This document shows, piece by piece, positions 34,900 through 43,940 of a stretch of DNA of 64,000 nt (the stretch's first letter is position 1; each line of letters begins with the position of its first letter). The stretch comes from Pseudodesulfovibrio sp. Lineage in GTDB: Bacteria > Desulfobacterota > Desulfovibrionia > Desulfovibrionales > Desulfovibrionaceae. The position numbers and the translations under genes are program-made. The DNA lies in assembly GCA_016744135.1 (NCBI GenBank), contig JADGEX010000001.1, positions 1,995,029 to 2,059,028 on the forward strand, in the 5' to 3' direction. Below the pieces are notes generated by a model. It made no database searches, was not told the origin of the DNA, and saw only the letters and a program-made list of their open reading frames with translations.

Positions 34900-35886
34900 A
34901 TGTATTCCAAAGACGCAAACCCGGAAAGAACCGTTACAGACCTTTCATACAGCTTGATCACATCAGGTTATTCCACCACAGGCGTCGCCAATATTGTTCT
35001 GAATTACGCCAAAAAAATCACGGACAGCACTATTGGCTATGCGTCGGTTATTGATCCACTCACCCGAAACAATATCTGTCATACGCTCACGGGCATGATC
35101 GGCGACTCTTGCGAAATCCCTCCCAGCAAAACCGGCATTGTCTTCCCGGTCGGAACAACCGGTGAATATCCAACCCTCTGGGGCCACGCACTCAACACAC
35201 GCACGCCCTTTTACAGCAACACTCCACAAACGCATCCCGCGTCAACAGGATTGCCGTCCAACCACGTCACCATCGAACGATTTCTCTCCGTCCCTGTCAT
35301 GCTGAAAGACCATCTCTGCGGACAGATCAGTCTGGCAAACGCAACCCGTGAATATGATGATGACGATCTGGAAATCGTTTCACAAATAGCCCTGCTTTTC
35401 GCACACGCCCTGCAACGCTTCCTGCTGGAAGACTCTCCCACTTTGAATATTCCGACGGAACAGCCCCTTGTTCAAAAAGAAACACCTTTCAAAAATACGG
35501 ACACGGTAGAGGAACGGCCCCATAACATTCAAACGACCATCAAAAACAATCTCAAGCGGCTGACCACCCCGTACATAGAACAATTGATGCAGACCGAGCT
35601 GACCAGCACCCAACAATTCCTGCTCGAAAAATTGCAGGAAAATCTGGAAGGATGTGCATCGTCGCTCCTTTCTCATACACGGCTCCTGAATGTCACGTTC
35701 ACGCCTCAAGAATTTCAGGTCGCGGTACTGATCAAGTCCGGCCTAAAAACAAAAGAAATATCAGACCAACTCGATATCTCCATCAATGCCATTAACTTCC
35801 ACCGCAAGAATATCCGCAAAAAACTGTCCATCAGCAACAAACAGGTCAACCTGCAAACCTACCTGCTTTCCCTCGAAGAATGGTAG
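34900..35886 (+). CDS. GAF-domain LuxR-type transcriptional regulator
   Basis: The 328-residue protein has an N-terminal GAF domain (about residues 15-170; FLSVPVMLKDHLCGQISLAN is the usual core) and a C-terminal LuxR-type HTH (FTPQEFQVAVLIKSG, KTKEISDQLDISINAINFHRKNIRKKL). A helical linker lies between them. The GAF part contains four cysteines or so, without a haem motif, so the signal is unknown. It lies between the aspT-aspD unit and the aldehyde oxidoreductase gene, reading the same way, and has a GGAG ribosome site. It could control either neighbour; position is the only evidence. Confidence 0.85.
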   Translation: MYSKDANPERTVTDLSYSLITSGYSTTGVANIVLNYAKKITDSTIGYASVIDPLTRNNICHTLTGMIGDSCEIPPSKTGIVFPVGTTGEYPTLWGHALNTRTPFYSNTPQTHPASTGLPSNHVTIERFLSVPVMLKDHLCGQISLANATREYDDDDLEIVSQIALLFAHALQRFLLEDSPTLNIPTEQPLVQKETPFKNTDTVEERPHNIQTTIKNNLKRLTTPYIEQLMQTELTSTQQFLLEKLQENLEGCASSLLSHTRLLNVTFTPQEFQVAVLIKSGLKTKEISDQLDISINAINFHRKNIRKKLSISNKQVNLQTYLLSLEEW

Positions 35887-35991
35887 GAGGAGACTACCAA
35901 TCAACTCCTATTCATTCCCATTGTTCTCCCCCTAATACTCTCTATACTTCAGCATATCGAAGACTCACACTAACTTGATAGGAGTTGTGGT

Positions 35992-38712
35992 ATGCTAAGT
36001 AAAACCCTGATTGTAAACGGGATTGCCAGAGACATCGTTGCTGACGGGGAGACGACACTTGCTGATATCCTGCGCAAGAATCTGTCCCTGACCGGCACCA
36101 AAGTAGGTTGTGACACAGGTCATTGCGGAGCGTGCAGTGTCATCGTTGACACCAAGCTCATCCGTTCCTGCTCATACAAATTCAAACGGCTCAAACAGCA
36201 CGCCACAATCACCACCATCGAGGGTGTCGGCACACCAGACAACCTGCACCCCTTGCAACTCGCCTGGATTCTCCACGGCGGTGCCCAGTGTGGATTCTGT
36301 ACTCCCGGATTCATCGTCTCTGCCAAAGCGCTTTTGGACCTGAACCCCAACCCGACCCGCGAAGATGTCCGCGATTGGTTTCAAAAGCACAAAAATGCCT
36401 GCCGTTGTACGGGCTACAAACAACTCACCGATTCTGTCATGGACGCGGCAGCCGTCATGCGCGGAGACAAGGATATCAAAACCCTGTCATGGGAAATGCC
36501 CGAAGATCAACGCATTTGGGGGACTCGCTATCCCAAGCCGTCTGCCGTGGCCAGAGTCACTGGCATGACCGACTTCGGTGCGGATAAGATTCTCAAGATG
36601 CCTGAAGACACCTTGCATATGGCACTGGTTCAGGCGGAAGTCTCTCACGCAAACATCATCTCCATCGACACCACTGAGGCTGAAAAAATGGAAGGCGTGT
36701 TCAAGGTTGTCACGCACAAGGATGTACCGGGCAAAAATCGCATCACCGGATTGATCACCTTCCCCACCAATAAGGGAGACGGTTGGGATCGTCCCATTCT
36801 CTGTGACGAAAAAGTTTTTCAGTATGGCGATGCTCTTGCCATTGTCTGCGCAGACACAGAAGCACATGCAAAAGCCGCAGTCTCCAAGGTCAAAGTCGAG
36901 CTTGAACAACTACCGGAATACATGAACGCACCGGCAGCCATGGATGATAACGCCATGGAGATTCACCCTGGCACACCGAATATCTATTTTGAACAGACTG
37001 TCAAAAAGGGTGAGGACACCCAAAACATCTTTGAAAAAGCACCGGTCGTAGTTGAGGACGATTTCTACACTCAACGTCAGCCCCACATGCCTATTGAGCC
37101 AGATGTCGGGTTTGCCTACTTTGATGACGAAGAGCGTCTGGTCGTCCATTCCAAATCCGTTGGCCTCTACCTGCATCACGCCATGGTTGCCCCCGGTATC
37201 GGCATCGAGGCAGACAAACTCGTCTTGGTTCAAAACCCCGCTGGCGGCACTTTCGGATACAAATTCAACCCGACCATGGAAGCACTGCTCGGTGTCGCGG
37301 CGCTGGCAACGAAACGGCCTGTGGCTCTCTGTTATAGTTATGTGCAGCAACAGATTTATACAGGTAAACGCTCCCCCTGGTTCTCCCATCTCAAATTAGC
37401 CGCAGACACGTCTGGCAAACTACTCGCCATGGATAGCGACTGGACTGTAGATCATGGTCCATACTCGGAATTTGGAGATCTGTTGACCCTGCGAGGCGCT
37501 CAGTTCATCGGTTCGGGCTACAACATTCCCAGCATCAACGGCATCGGCCGCTGTGTTGCCACCAACCATGCTTGGGGTGCCGCCTTCCGTGGTTTCGGTG
37601 CCCCCGAAGGGGAATTCGGCTCCGAAGTTCTCATGGACGAACTGGCAGAAAAACTCGGCATGGACCCACTCGAACTACGCTACGCCAACGTCTATAGAAA
37701 AGGGTCCACAACCCCCACAGGCCAAGAACCTGAAGTTTATTCACTGCCTGAAATGATCGACATCCTGCGCCCGATATACAAGGAAGCGCAGGCAAAGGCC
37801 TCAGCCAACTCTACGGAGATGGTCAAACACGGTGTAGGCGTTTCCATTGGCATCATCTGCGCAGGACTGGACGGCCCGGACCATGGTTCTGCGGACATCG
37901 AATTGAACGAAGACAACACCGTCACCCTTTACACAACGTGGGAAGATCATGGACAAGGCGCAGATAGCGGCACGACATGCACGGCACACGAAGCTTTACG
38001 GCCGCTCAAACTCATGCCGGAAGATATCCGTCTCGTTTTGAACGACACAGGACGTTGTCCTGACGGTGGCCCTGCTGGCGGCAGTCGTTCTCAGGTCATT
38101 GTCGGAAACGCAATCGTCGATGCATGTAAAAAACTGTTGGCAGGCCTAAAAACTGACGACGGAGCTTTCCGCACCTATGACCAAATGGTAGAGGAAGGCC
38201 TTCCTCTTCGATACAGCGGTTCATGGACCGCTCCAGCCGAAGCCTGCGGCCTCGACGGACAGGGAAACCCCTTTGTCTTCTATATGTATGGTCTGTTCAT
38301 GGCCGAAGTGGCTGTCACATTAGAGACCGGCGTCACGGAAGTTGAAAAGATGACACTGGTCGCAGACATCGGCACCGTAGGTAACAAGCTCATCGTCGAT
38401 GGTCAGATGTACGGCGGCATTGCACAAGGTATCGGCATGGCCCTGTTCGAAGACTTCGAGGACATCAAGAAGCATTCGACAATGCTCGGAGCTGGTTTCC
38501 CCTACATCAAACAAATCCCGGACGATATGGACCTGATCTACGTGGAAACGCCTCGCAAAGAAGGACCTTTTGGCGCATCAGGCGTAGGAGAACTTCCTCT
38601 GACCACGCCTCATGCCGCAGTCATCAACGCCATCACTCAGGCATGTGGTGTCCGCATCACCAAACTTCCAGCCCGACCTGAAAAAGTCCTTGCCGCATTG
38701 AAGAATCAATAA
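35992..38712 (+). CDS. mop: Aldehyde oxidoreductase, molybdenum [2Fe-2S] enzyme (Mop type)
   Basis: The 906-residue protein is nearly the size of the D. gigas enzyme (907). Two [2Fe-2S] domains come first: CDTGHCGACSV with Cys 40, 45, 48 and 60, and CGFCTPGF with CRCTGY. The molybdenum domain follows, with the conserved GGTFGYKF, AFRGFGAPEG and GASGVGELPL, the last holding the active-site Glu. It oxidises aldehydes to acids in a soluble monomer or dimer; no signal peptide or separate FAD subunit is present. The ribosome site is AGGAG. The molybdopterin-binding gene downstream probably helps provide its cofactor. Confidence 0.96.
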   Translation: MLSKTLIVNGIARDIVADGETTLADILRKNLSLTGTKVGCDTGHCGACSVIVDTKLIRSCSYKFKRLKQHATITTIEGVGTPDNLHPLQLAWILHGGAQCGFCTPGFIVSAKALLDLNPNPTREDVRDWFQKHKNACRCTGYKQLTDSVMDAAAVMRGDKDIKTLSWEMPEDQRIWGTRYPKPSAVARVTGMTDFGADKILKMPEDTLHMALVQAEVSHANIISIDTTEAEKMEGVFKVVTHKDVPGKNRITGLITFPTNKGDGWDRPILCDEKVFQYGDALAIVCADTEAHAKAAVSKVKVELEQLPEYMNAPAAMDDNAMEIHPGTPNIYFEQTVKKGEDTQNIFEKAPVVVEDDFYTQRQPHMPIEPDVGFAYFDDEERLVVHSKSVGLYLHHAMVAPGIGIEADKLVLVQNPAGGTFGYKFNPTMEALLGVAALATKRPVALCYSYVQQQIYTGKRSPWFSHLKLAADTSGKLLAMDSDWTVDHGPYSEFGDLLTLRGAQFIGSGYNIPSINGIGRCVATNHAWGAAFRGFGAPEGEFGSEVLMDELAEKLGMDPLELRYANVYRKGSTTPTGQEPEVYSLPEMIDILRPIYKEAQAKASANSTEMVKHGVGVSIGIICAGLDGPDHGSADIELNEDNTVTLYTTWEDHGQGADSGTTCTAHEALRPLKLMPEDIRLVLNDTGRCPDGGPAGGSRSQVIVGNAIVDACKKLLAGLKTDDGAFRTYDQMVEEGLPLRYSGSWTAPAEACGLDGQGNPFVFYMYGLFMAEVAVTLETGVTEVEKMTLVADIGTVGNKLIVDGQMYGGIAQGIGMALFEDFEDIKKHSTMLGAGFPYIKQIPDDMDLIYVETPRKEGPFGASGVGELPLTTPHAAVINAITQACGVRITKLPARPEKVLAALKNQ

Positions 38713-38780
38713 GCATCACTGCCAACAGGGAGGGGTATCAACAATGCCCCTCCCTCCATAAAACACGAGGTTATTGACTC

Positions 38781-39797
38781 ATGAAAACTGTCCCTGTTCA
38801 AAAAGCCATCGGCATGGTCCTATGTCATGACATGACACAAATTATACCCGGTGAAATCAAAGGACCAGCTTTCAAAAAAGGCCATGTCATTGCTGAAGAA
38901 GACATCGCCAAACTTTTGGAGATAGGCAAAGAGCACATCTATGTGCTCAACATGGAAAAAGGACACATCCACGAAAACGAAGCAGCGGAGCGCATTGCCA
39001 AAGCTGCAACCGGACCGGGGATCACTCTTTCAAATGTCAGTGAAGGAAGGATAAACTTCATCGCTTCACCCGGTCTGCTCGATATCAACACCGAAGCCCT
39101 GAACCGCATCAATTCTATTGAAGAAGTCGTTCTTGCCACCATGCACGATGGTCAGCAGGTCACGGAATCACACCCCGTTGCCGGGACACGAGTGGTCCCG
39201 CTGGTCATTGATGAAAAAAAAATAGAACAGGTTGAAGCGATCTGTACCGAGTACCCATATGTGGTCGGTATTCGTCCATTCCAACATCACAACGTGGGGC
39301 TGGTGACGACAGGGAGCGAAGTCTACCACGGACGCATTATGGACAAATTCGGTCCAGTTATCCGAAAAAAATTTTCCACACTCGGCTCCTCAGTCATGGA
39401 CCAGCGCCTGACCTCGGACGATCCATCCATGACCCGTGACGCCATTCTCGCCTTCATTGCCGAAGGCGCTGAAATGGTCGTGGTAACTGGTGGTATGTCC
39501 GTGGACCCGGATGACCAGACACCAACAGCCATTCGAGCAACAGGAGCCGATGTCATCACATACGGCTCCCCGACATTCCCCGGCGTCATGTTCATGCTGG
39601 CAATCAGGGACGGCGTGCCCATTCTGGGCTTGCCCGGATGTGTCATGTATTACCGGGCATCCATTTTCGATCTCGTAGTTCCTCGTCTCCTGGCCGGAGA
39701 AGATGTCACGCGAGAAACAATCGTTGGCATGGGGCACGGCGGCTTCTGCGCAGGCTGTGACGTTTGCCGGTATCCTACCTGCCCCTTTGGCAAATAA
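38781..39797 (+). CDS. Molybdopterin-binding protein (MoeA/MogA-like domain) with Cys-rich tail
   Basis: The 338-residue protein has a MoCF/MPT-binding domain near residues 170-315: VGLVTTGSEVYHGRI, MVVVTGGMSVDPDD, and GLPGCVMYY. The N-terminal part is like the MoeA linker. The last 20 residues hold CAGCDVCRYPTCPFG, which could bind a metal or iron-sulfur centre and is not in ordinary MoeA. It is 68 bases after mop in the same direction, so it likely matures or inserts the molybdenum cofactor for that enzyme. That link is from context. Confidence 0.85.
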   Translation: MKTVPVQKAIGMVLCHDMTQIIPGEIKGPAFKKGHVIAEEDIAKLLEIGKEHIYVLNMEKGHIHENEAAERIAKAATGPGITLSNVSEGRINFIASPGLLDINTEALNRINSIEEVVLATMHDGQQVTESHPVAGTRVVPLVIDEKKIEQVEAICTEYPYVVGIRPFQHHNVGLVTTGSEVYHGRIMDKFGPVIRKKFSTLGSSVMDQRLTSDDPSMTRDAILAFIAEGAEMVVVTGGMSVDPDDQTPTAIRATGADVITYGSPTFPGVMFMLAIRDGVPILGLPGCVMYYRASIFDLVVPRLLAGEDVTRETIVGMGHGGFCAGCDVCRYPTCPFGK

Positions 39798-39842
39798 CAT
39801 TGAACTTGTGCTCTATTCACTCTTCCTTGAAACAAAAGAAGA

Positions 39843-39867
39843 CCGACCAACGATATTTGTTGGTCGG
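39843..39867. terminator. Hairpin terminator between convergent genes
   Basis: CCGACCAAC (39843-39851) pairs with GTTGGTCGG (39859-39867). T-rich runs are present on the minus strand side. Confidence 0.75.
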
Positions 39868-39887
39868 CCTTATGAATTTGATGTGTA

Positions 39888-40442
39888 TTAAGCGTTTTTG
39901 ACGTAGATAATGGACTGGGTGCTCATTTTCTTGATCACCTGCTTGCCTTTGGCCTCAGCTTGCATCAGGAGGATTTCCTTTTCGCCAAAACTGAGTGCGC
40001 CTGTCAGACAGACATCTACACAGACCGGGTCCAGACCGTGGGTCACACGATCATAACAAAGATTGCACTTGTGTGCGTAATTCTCTTCCTTGTTGAACTG
40101 AATAACGTTGTAAGGACACTTTTCGATACATTCGCCACAACCGGTACACTTCTCCGTATCGATAAGCACGATGCCGGTCTGTGGGTCCTTGGATATAGCG
40201 TCGTATTCACACGCCTTGGCACATGGATACTTCTTGCAATGCTGACACATGACGACCCAATAGTCTTCACGCAATTCAGGATAGGTTCCTTCCAACTTAC
40301 TTTCCACCCGAAGATAATTGGCCATGGCTCCGGGTTGATCATTCTCGTGGTCGATTATTTCATGATGATTCCGGCAAGCCACGATACAGGTTTTGCAACC
40401 GATACAGCGGTCCAGATCCACCATTATGCTGAGTTGTCTCAT
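39888..40442 (-). CDS. 4Fe-4S ferredoxin-type electron transfer subunit (NrfC/DmsB-like)
   Basis: The 184-residue protein has four cysteine groups for 4Fe-4S clusters: CIGCKTCIVAC, CQHCKKYPCAKAC, CTGCGECIEKCP and CNLCYDRV with a later CVDVC. This is the electron-transfer subunit of molybdopterin oxidoreductases. It has no signal peptide. It follows the catalytic subunit gene by 12 bases, with GAGGGGTGAGAA as ribosome site, and is the last gene of the operon. Confidence 0.93.
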   Translation of the reverse strand: MRQLSIMVDLDRCIGCKTCIVACRNHHEIIDHENDQPGAMANYLRVESKLEGTYPELREDYWVVMCQHCKKYPCAKACEYDAISKDPQTGIVLIDTEKCTGCGECIEKCPYNVIQFNKEENYAHKCNLCYDRVTHGLDPVCVDVCLTGALSFGEKEILLMQAEAKGKQVIKKMSTQSIIYVKNA

Positions 40443-40454
40443 TTCTCACCCCTC

Positions 40455-42590
40455 TTATTTGTATATCTTGACTCGAGTCGAGACATGCGCCTCACCACCG
40501 CGCATATCTTGTTCGTCCAGCGTGGAGCCTGCATCGGCAATCAATTCATTATCGCTGATCCACTTGCCGCGAGATGCCACTTTGCCCATGGTCTGACCAA
40601 ATCCATGAATGATACCCGCGCAACCAGGAACAATTTTTTCAGTCAGCATGACAGGGACCTCAACAGAACCTGTACCTGATGCCATGGTCACGGTATCGCC
40701 ATCAACAATACCGAGTTTTTTCGCATCAAGAGGGTTCAGGAGACAGGGGTTAGCGTCGAGACCGGATACGGGATCACGAAGCTGTGCGTTATTCTGGGAC
40801 CATGCGCCGGTATTATTCAGGAAAATGGTCCTGAAATTAACAAGAATGAATGGGAATTCATCTTCGCCGCGACGATATTCCAGCGGCAATTCGGGGCTGG
40901 GCCACTTCTGACCGATATCCTCATACATCTGCCATTCCAACTCGATTTTGCCGGATGGCGTATTAAACTTGCCGTCATCTTCATATTTACGGAAACCAAC
41001 AGCGCCCGGAGACCAAAGGCCACCGTTCTCCTGTAATTCCTTGACGGACATACCCACACCGGACAATTCGATGTCGTAATATTCTACATCATCCTTGAAG
41101 GCGAAGTACTCGGGGAACATGCGCTGACCAAGCTCGATAAAAACACGGTTGGCATGACGGGACTCGCCGATGGGCTTGACCACGGGTTGGCACAGTGCAG
41201 CGCAATGGCCAAAGTTGTACCACCATGGCATGTAGAGCAATTCCCAACGCTCAAAGTTGGTCTGATCAGGCAAAACGAGGTCGGCCCATTTCATGGTTTC
41301 GGACGGCATGATTTCGGTCACGACAAGCAGTTCCAGCTTGTAGTCACCATTCTCGTCCTTCATGGTCACGGCCTTGCGCCATTCGCCTGACCCCATTTCG
41401 GACAGAGCCGGGTTGCACTCCGAGGCAAAGAAGACTTTGAGGGTGTCGTCCTTGATGGCCTGTGCCGCATACCACGTCGGTTGCAGGAAGAAGTTGTAAT
41501 TATCGAATTTTTCCCTGTTGTTACCCGACCGATGGTAGCCAAGTTCCGTGACATCTGGTGCCGAAGGAACAGGTTCAACCGGTGCCATGGGTGCGATCTC
41601 GGGCAGCGGCTGGCCGCCGGGGTTATCCAAATTGCCGGTAATGACAAGGAAAATGGTCCAGGCGTGACCCCAATCCATGGCGTTCCCGTACATGATGGAT
41701 TTGAACGCGTCGATACACGCACTGGGAGCATCGGCAACCATCTTGGCAAGCTTGATGATATCCTCGGCCGGGACATCACAGATTTTGCTCATGGCTTCCG
41801 GCGTCTTGTCCTTGATGTATGCCATCAGGCCGTCCATGTCGCCTTCACGAACCCACTTGTCACAGAACTTCTTATCATGCAGATCATTCAGCAACAGGTA
41901 GTTACAGACACCCAAAAACAGAGATGCATCGCCACCCGGCTTGATGGGAATCCACCAATCCGCCTTGGAAGCTTCCGTACGATAGATTGGATCGATGACA
42001 ATGAGTTTGGCCCCACGCTCCTTGGCGTCGAGGATATAACCAGGAACAGCAGCATCATCCAGACAACCAAAGGGATGACGACCGGACAGGATCATCAGGC
42101 CACCCTTGGGGACCGTATGATACATCGGGGCGATGTGATGATTGGGAAAACAGCCGAACGTATGCATCATGGCCATGATTTTCCCCGAGTCACAATGGGG
42201 GAGACCCGTGGAAATGAACCCGCCGCTGGCATTCACAAAACGCCATTTGGGATCGGTCACGGAATGCGGAAACATGGAGTAGGTGAATTTGTGGGCCTCG
42301 CCACGATCACGCAGTTCGGTCAGCTTTGTTTCCATGATGTCCATGGCTTCGTCCCAAGTAATGCGCTCAAACTTTCCACTGCCGCGTTCTCCCACACGCT
42401 TCATGGGATGCTTGAGACGCTCAGACGAATACAGTGAGGTAATACCTGCCATCCCCTTGACGCAGGCCTTGCCGCGCCCACGAGGATTTCCCTTCACTTC
42501 TTTGACGACACCATTTTCTACACGCGCCAAAATGGCACATTCAGCTTTACACTGATAGCAGACAGTTGGAATCCACCCATCTTGATACAT
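40455..42590 (-). CDS. Molybdopterin-dependent oxidoreductase, catalytic subunit
   Basis: The 711-residue protein starts with a 4Fe-4S motif, CYQCKAECAILARVENG, ending CVKG, and carries the usual bis-MGD domains: ITWDEAMDIMETKL, GGRHPFG-like SGRHPFG, VIDPIYRTEASKADWWIPIKPGGDAS and a C-terminal dinucleotide-binding domain (NPLDAKKLGIVDGD). A Cys in LPHCDSGK near 130 may be the Mo/W ligand. There is no twin-arginine signal, so it works in the cytoplasm, unlike phs or dms enzymes. Family resemblance to thiosulfate/polysulfide reductases and to acetylene hydratase is not enough to name a substrate. It lies between a small membrane protein and the iron-sulfur subunit gene. Confidence 0.88.
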   Translation of the reverse strand: MYQDGWIPTVCYQCKAECAILARVENGVVKEVKGNPRGRGKACVKGMAGITSLYSSERLKHPMKRVGERGSGKFERITWDEAMDIMETKLTELRDRGEAHKFTYSMFPHSVTDPKWRFVNASGGFISTGLPHCDSGKIMAMMHTFGCFPNHHIAPMYHTVPKGGLMILSGRHPFGCLDDAAVPGYILDAKERGAKLIVIDPIYRTEASKADWWIPIKPGGDASLFLGVCNYLLLNDLHDKKFCDKWVREGDMDGLMAYIKDKTPEAMSKICDVPAEDIIKLAKMVADAPSACIDAFKSIMYGNAMDWGHAWTIFLVITGNLDNPGGQPLPEIAPMAPVEPVPSAPDVTELGYHRSGNNREKFDNYNFFLQPTWYAAQAIKDDTLKVFFASECNPALSEMGSGEWRKAVTMKDENGDYKLELLVVTEIMPSETMKWADLVLPDQTNFERWELLYMPWWYNFGHCAALCQPVVKPIGESRHANRVFIELGQRMFPEYFAFKDDVEYYDIELSGVGMSVKELQENGGLWSPGAVGFRKYEDDGKFNTPSGKIELEWQMYEDIGQKWPSPELPLEYRRGEDEFPFILVNFRTIFLNNTGAWSQNNAQLRDPVSGLDANPCLLNPLDAKKLGIVDGDTVTMASGTGSVEVPVMLTEKIVPGCAGIIHGFGQTMGKVASRGKWISDNELIADAGSTLDEQDMRGGEAHVSTRVKIYK

Positions 42591-42629
42591 AACGTTCTCC
42601 TGTTGTTATCGCAGAAAACACATTTTCAT

Positions 42630-42761
42630 TTACTTTTTATGACTATCTTCTTTAAAGCGGTATTTTTTTCTATACGCATTCCCGATGATCCAAATAAACG
42701 CCCATACAGCTATAAAGACACCCCAGATTAACGGATTGAAAGGACTGTAATCGAAGTTCAT
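42630..42761 (-). CDS. Small single-span membrane protein, 43 residues
   Basis: MNFDYSPFNPLIWGVFIAVW is followed by AFIWIIGNAYRKKYRF and a basic tail: one membrane segment, then positive residues. An AAGGAGGTGGA ribosome site precedes the ATG, which overlaps the stop of the formate/nitrite channel gene (ATGA), so translation is coupled. It sits between the channel and the molybdopterin enzyme. I do not recognise a family. It could anchor or help assemble the complex, which otherwise lacks a membrane subunit. Confidence 0.8.
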   Translation of the reverse strand: MNFDYSPFNPLIWGVFIAVWAFIWIIGNAYRKKYRFKEDSHKK

Positions 42762-43735
42762 TCCACCTCCTTAAGTTCCCTGTCGGCAGCCATGAGTTCA
42801 TGACGTTTGCGGTACAAATCCTTGAGTTTGAGAGGATCTGCCACCAACTGGAACACGACCGCCACGAAAAGCGTTCCACCAATGGCATTACCCATGACCG
42901 TAAAGAGTTGATTATGCGCCCAACCAAACTTGCCGAACCCCCAGTGCATCAGCACTGGAACGACGTTGTTCATACCGGAAACGGCCTCAACCCACATGTC
43001 TTGTTGGAAAAGCGGCACGGCCAAAAAACCGATGTTCGCTATACAGTGTTCATTCATTCCTGCCACAAATGCCAGAGGGCCATATGCAGTCAGGACGATC
43101 TTGCTCATGTCGTCATTAGTTTTCATGAAAAGGATAGCTGCGGATTGCAGGGTCCAAGTACAAATTATACCCATGACAAAGATTTCCATGGCGGTCTCGC
43201 CGGTCTTTGCCAAGCCAATTTCATGGGCTCGCATAAGCCAAGGCAAAGCGTGATAACCGCCGCCTTTACTCATAATCCACATGAACGTCATGGAGCCGAC
43301 GAAATTACCAATATACCCCACAAAAACACCACAGACGAACTGTCGCCAAGTGATGCGATCCTGGAACACTCCAACCAACCCATAGGCCATATCTGCAGTG
43401 ACAAGCGTCATGCCGCTAAACATGATGATGACCAACGAAAACATGAACACGAGTCCCATGAGCAGATTAGCCAAGCCCGGTGCCAGATTGCTCGGCACTC
43501 CGGCAGAAACGGCCAATGCCAGCATGGCGCCAAAGCAAACAAATGCCCCTCCCGCAAATGCGGATATGAAAAAGGCCAACGGCCTTTCCCGAAGCATTCC
43601 CCACTTCTTGTCGCACACGTCTGCGACTTCCATCAGATGTTTCTCAGAACTCAAAGGCATCCAATTCTCCCATTCGATGAAATGCGCCTCTGATACAAGA
43701 ACGCATCCCTTCACTCTCTCCGCAATCGCTTGCAT
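42758..43735 (-). CDS. Formate/nitrite (FNT) channel family protein
   Basis: The 325-residue protein has six hydrophobic segments and FNT features: FISAFAGGAFVCFGAMLA, NLLMGLVFMFSLVIIMFSGMTLVT, VGYIGNFVGS and the later AFVAGMNEHCIANIGF, plus HWGFGKFG and a short basic C terminus. FNT channels pass formate, nitrite or hydrosulfide. The start at 43735 has AGGA upstream; an ATG at 43660 is also possible. It is the first gene of an operon with a small membrane protein and a cytoplasmic molybdopterin enzyme, so it likely imports that enzyme's substrate or exports its product. Which ion is not shown by the sequence. Confidence 0.88.
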   Translation of the reverse strand: MQAIAERVKGCVLVSEAHFIEWENWMPLSSEKHLMEVADVCDKKWGMLRERPLAFFISAFAGGAFVCFGAMLALAVSAGVPSNLAPGLANLLMGLVFMFSLVIIMFSGMTLVTADMAYGLVGVFQDRITWRQFVCGVFVGYIGNFVGSMTFMWIMSKGGGYHALPWLMRAHEIGLAKTGETAMEIFVMGIICTWTLQSAAILFMKTNDDMSKIVLTAYGPLAFVAGMNEHCIANIGFLAVPLFQQDMWVEAVSGMNNVVPVLMHWGFGKFGWAHNQLFTVMGNAIGGTLFVAVVFQLVADPLKLKDLYRKRHELMAADRELKEVE

Positions 43736-43940
43736 GGTTATCCTATCTTTCCACCAGCCAGCGCCGTGCACTGCGCGCAGACGTTTTTGCCGTCCACACA
43801 AATAAGAGCCATGAGCACAGGAAAAAGTTACCTGTATAAGGAGAAAATATGAAGTTTTTATAAAAAAACAAACAAAAAAGAGGTGTTGGAAAATATCTTT
43901 TTTTGAAGGGCAAGCTCGAAAAGAAAAGAATGATCTCTCT

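Noticed and set aside
41481..42437. 318-codon frame on the plus strand opposite the molybdopterin enzyme
   Set aside because: The opposite strand encodes a complete oxidoreductase; the antisense frame is His/Arg rich and resembles nothing known.
40455..42590. Possible selenocysteine codon in the molybdopterin oxidoreductase
   Set aside because: The frame has no internal TGA, and a Cys is present at the likely metal-ligand position.
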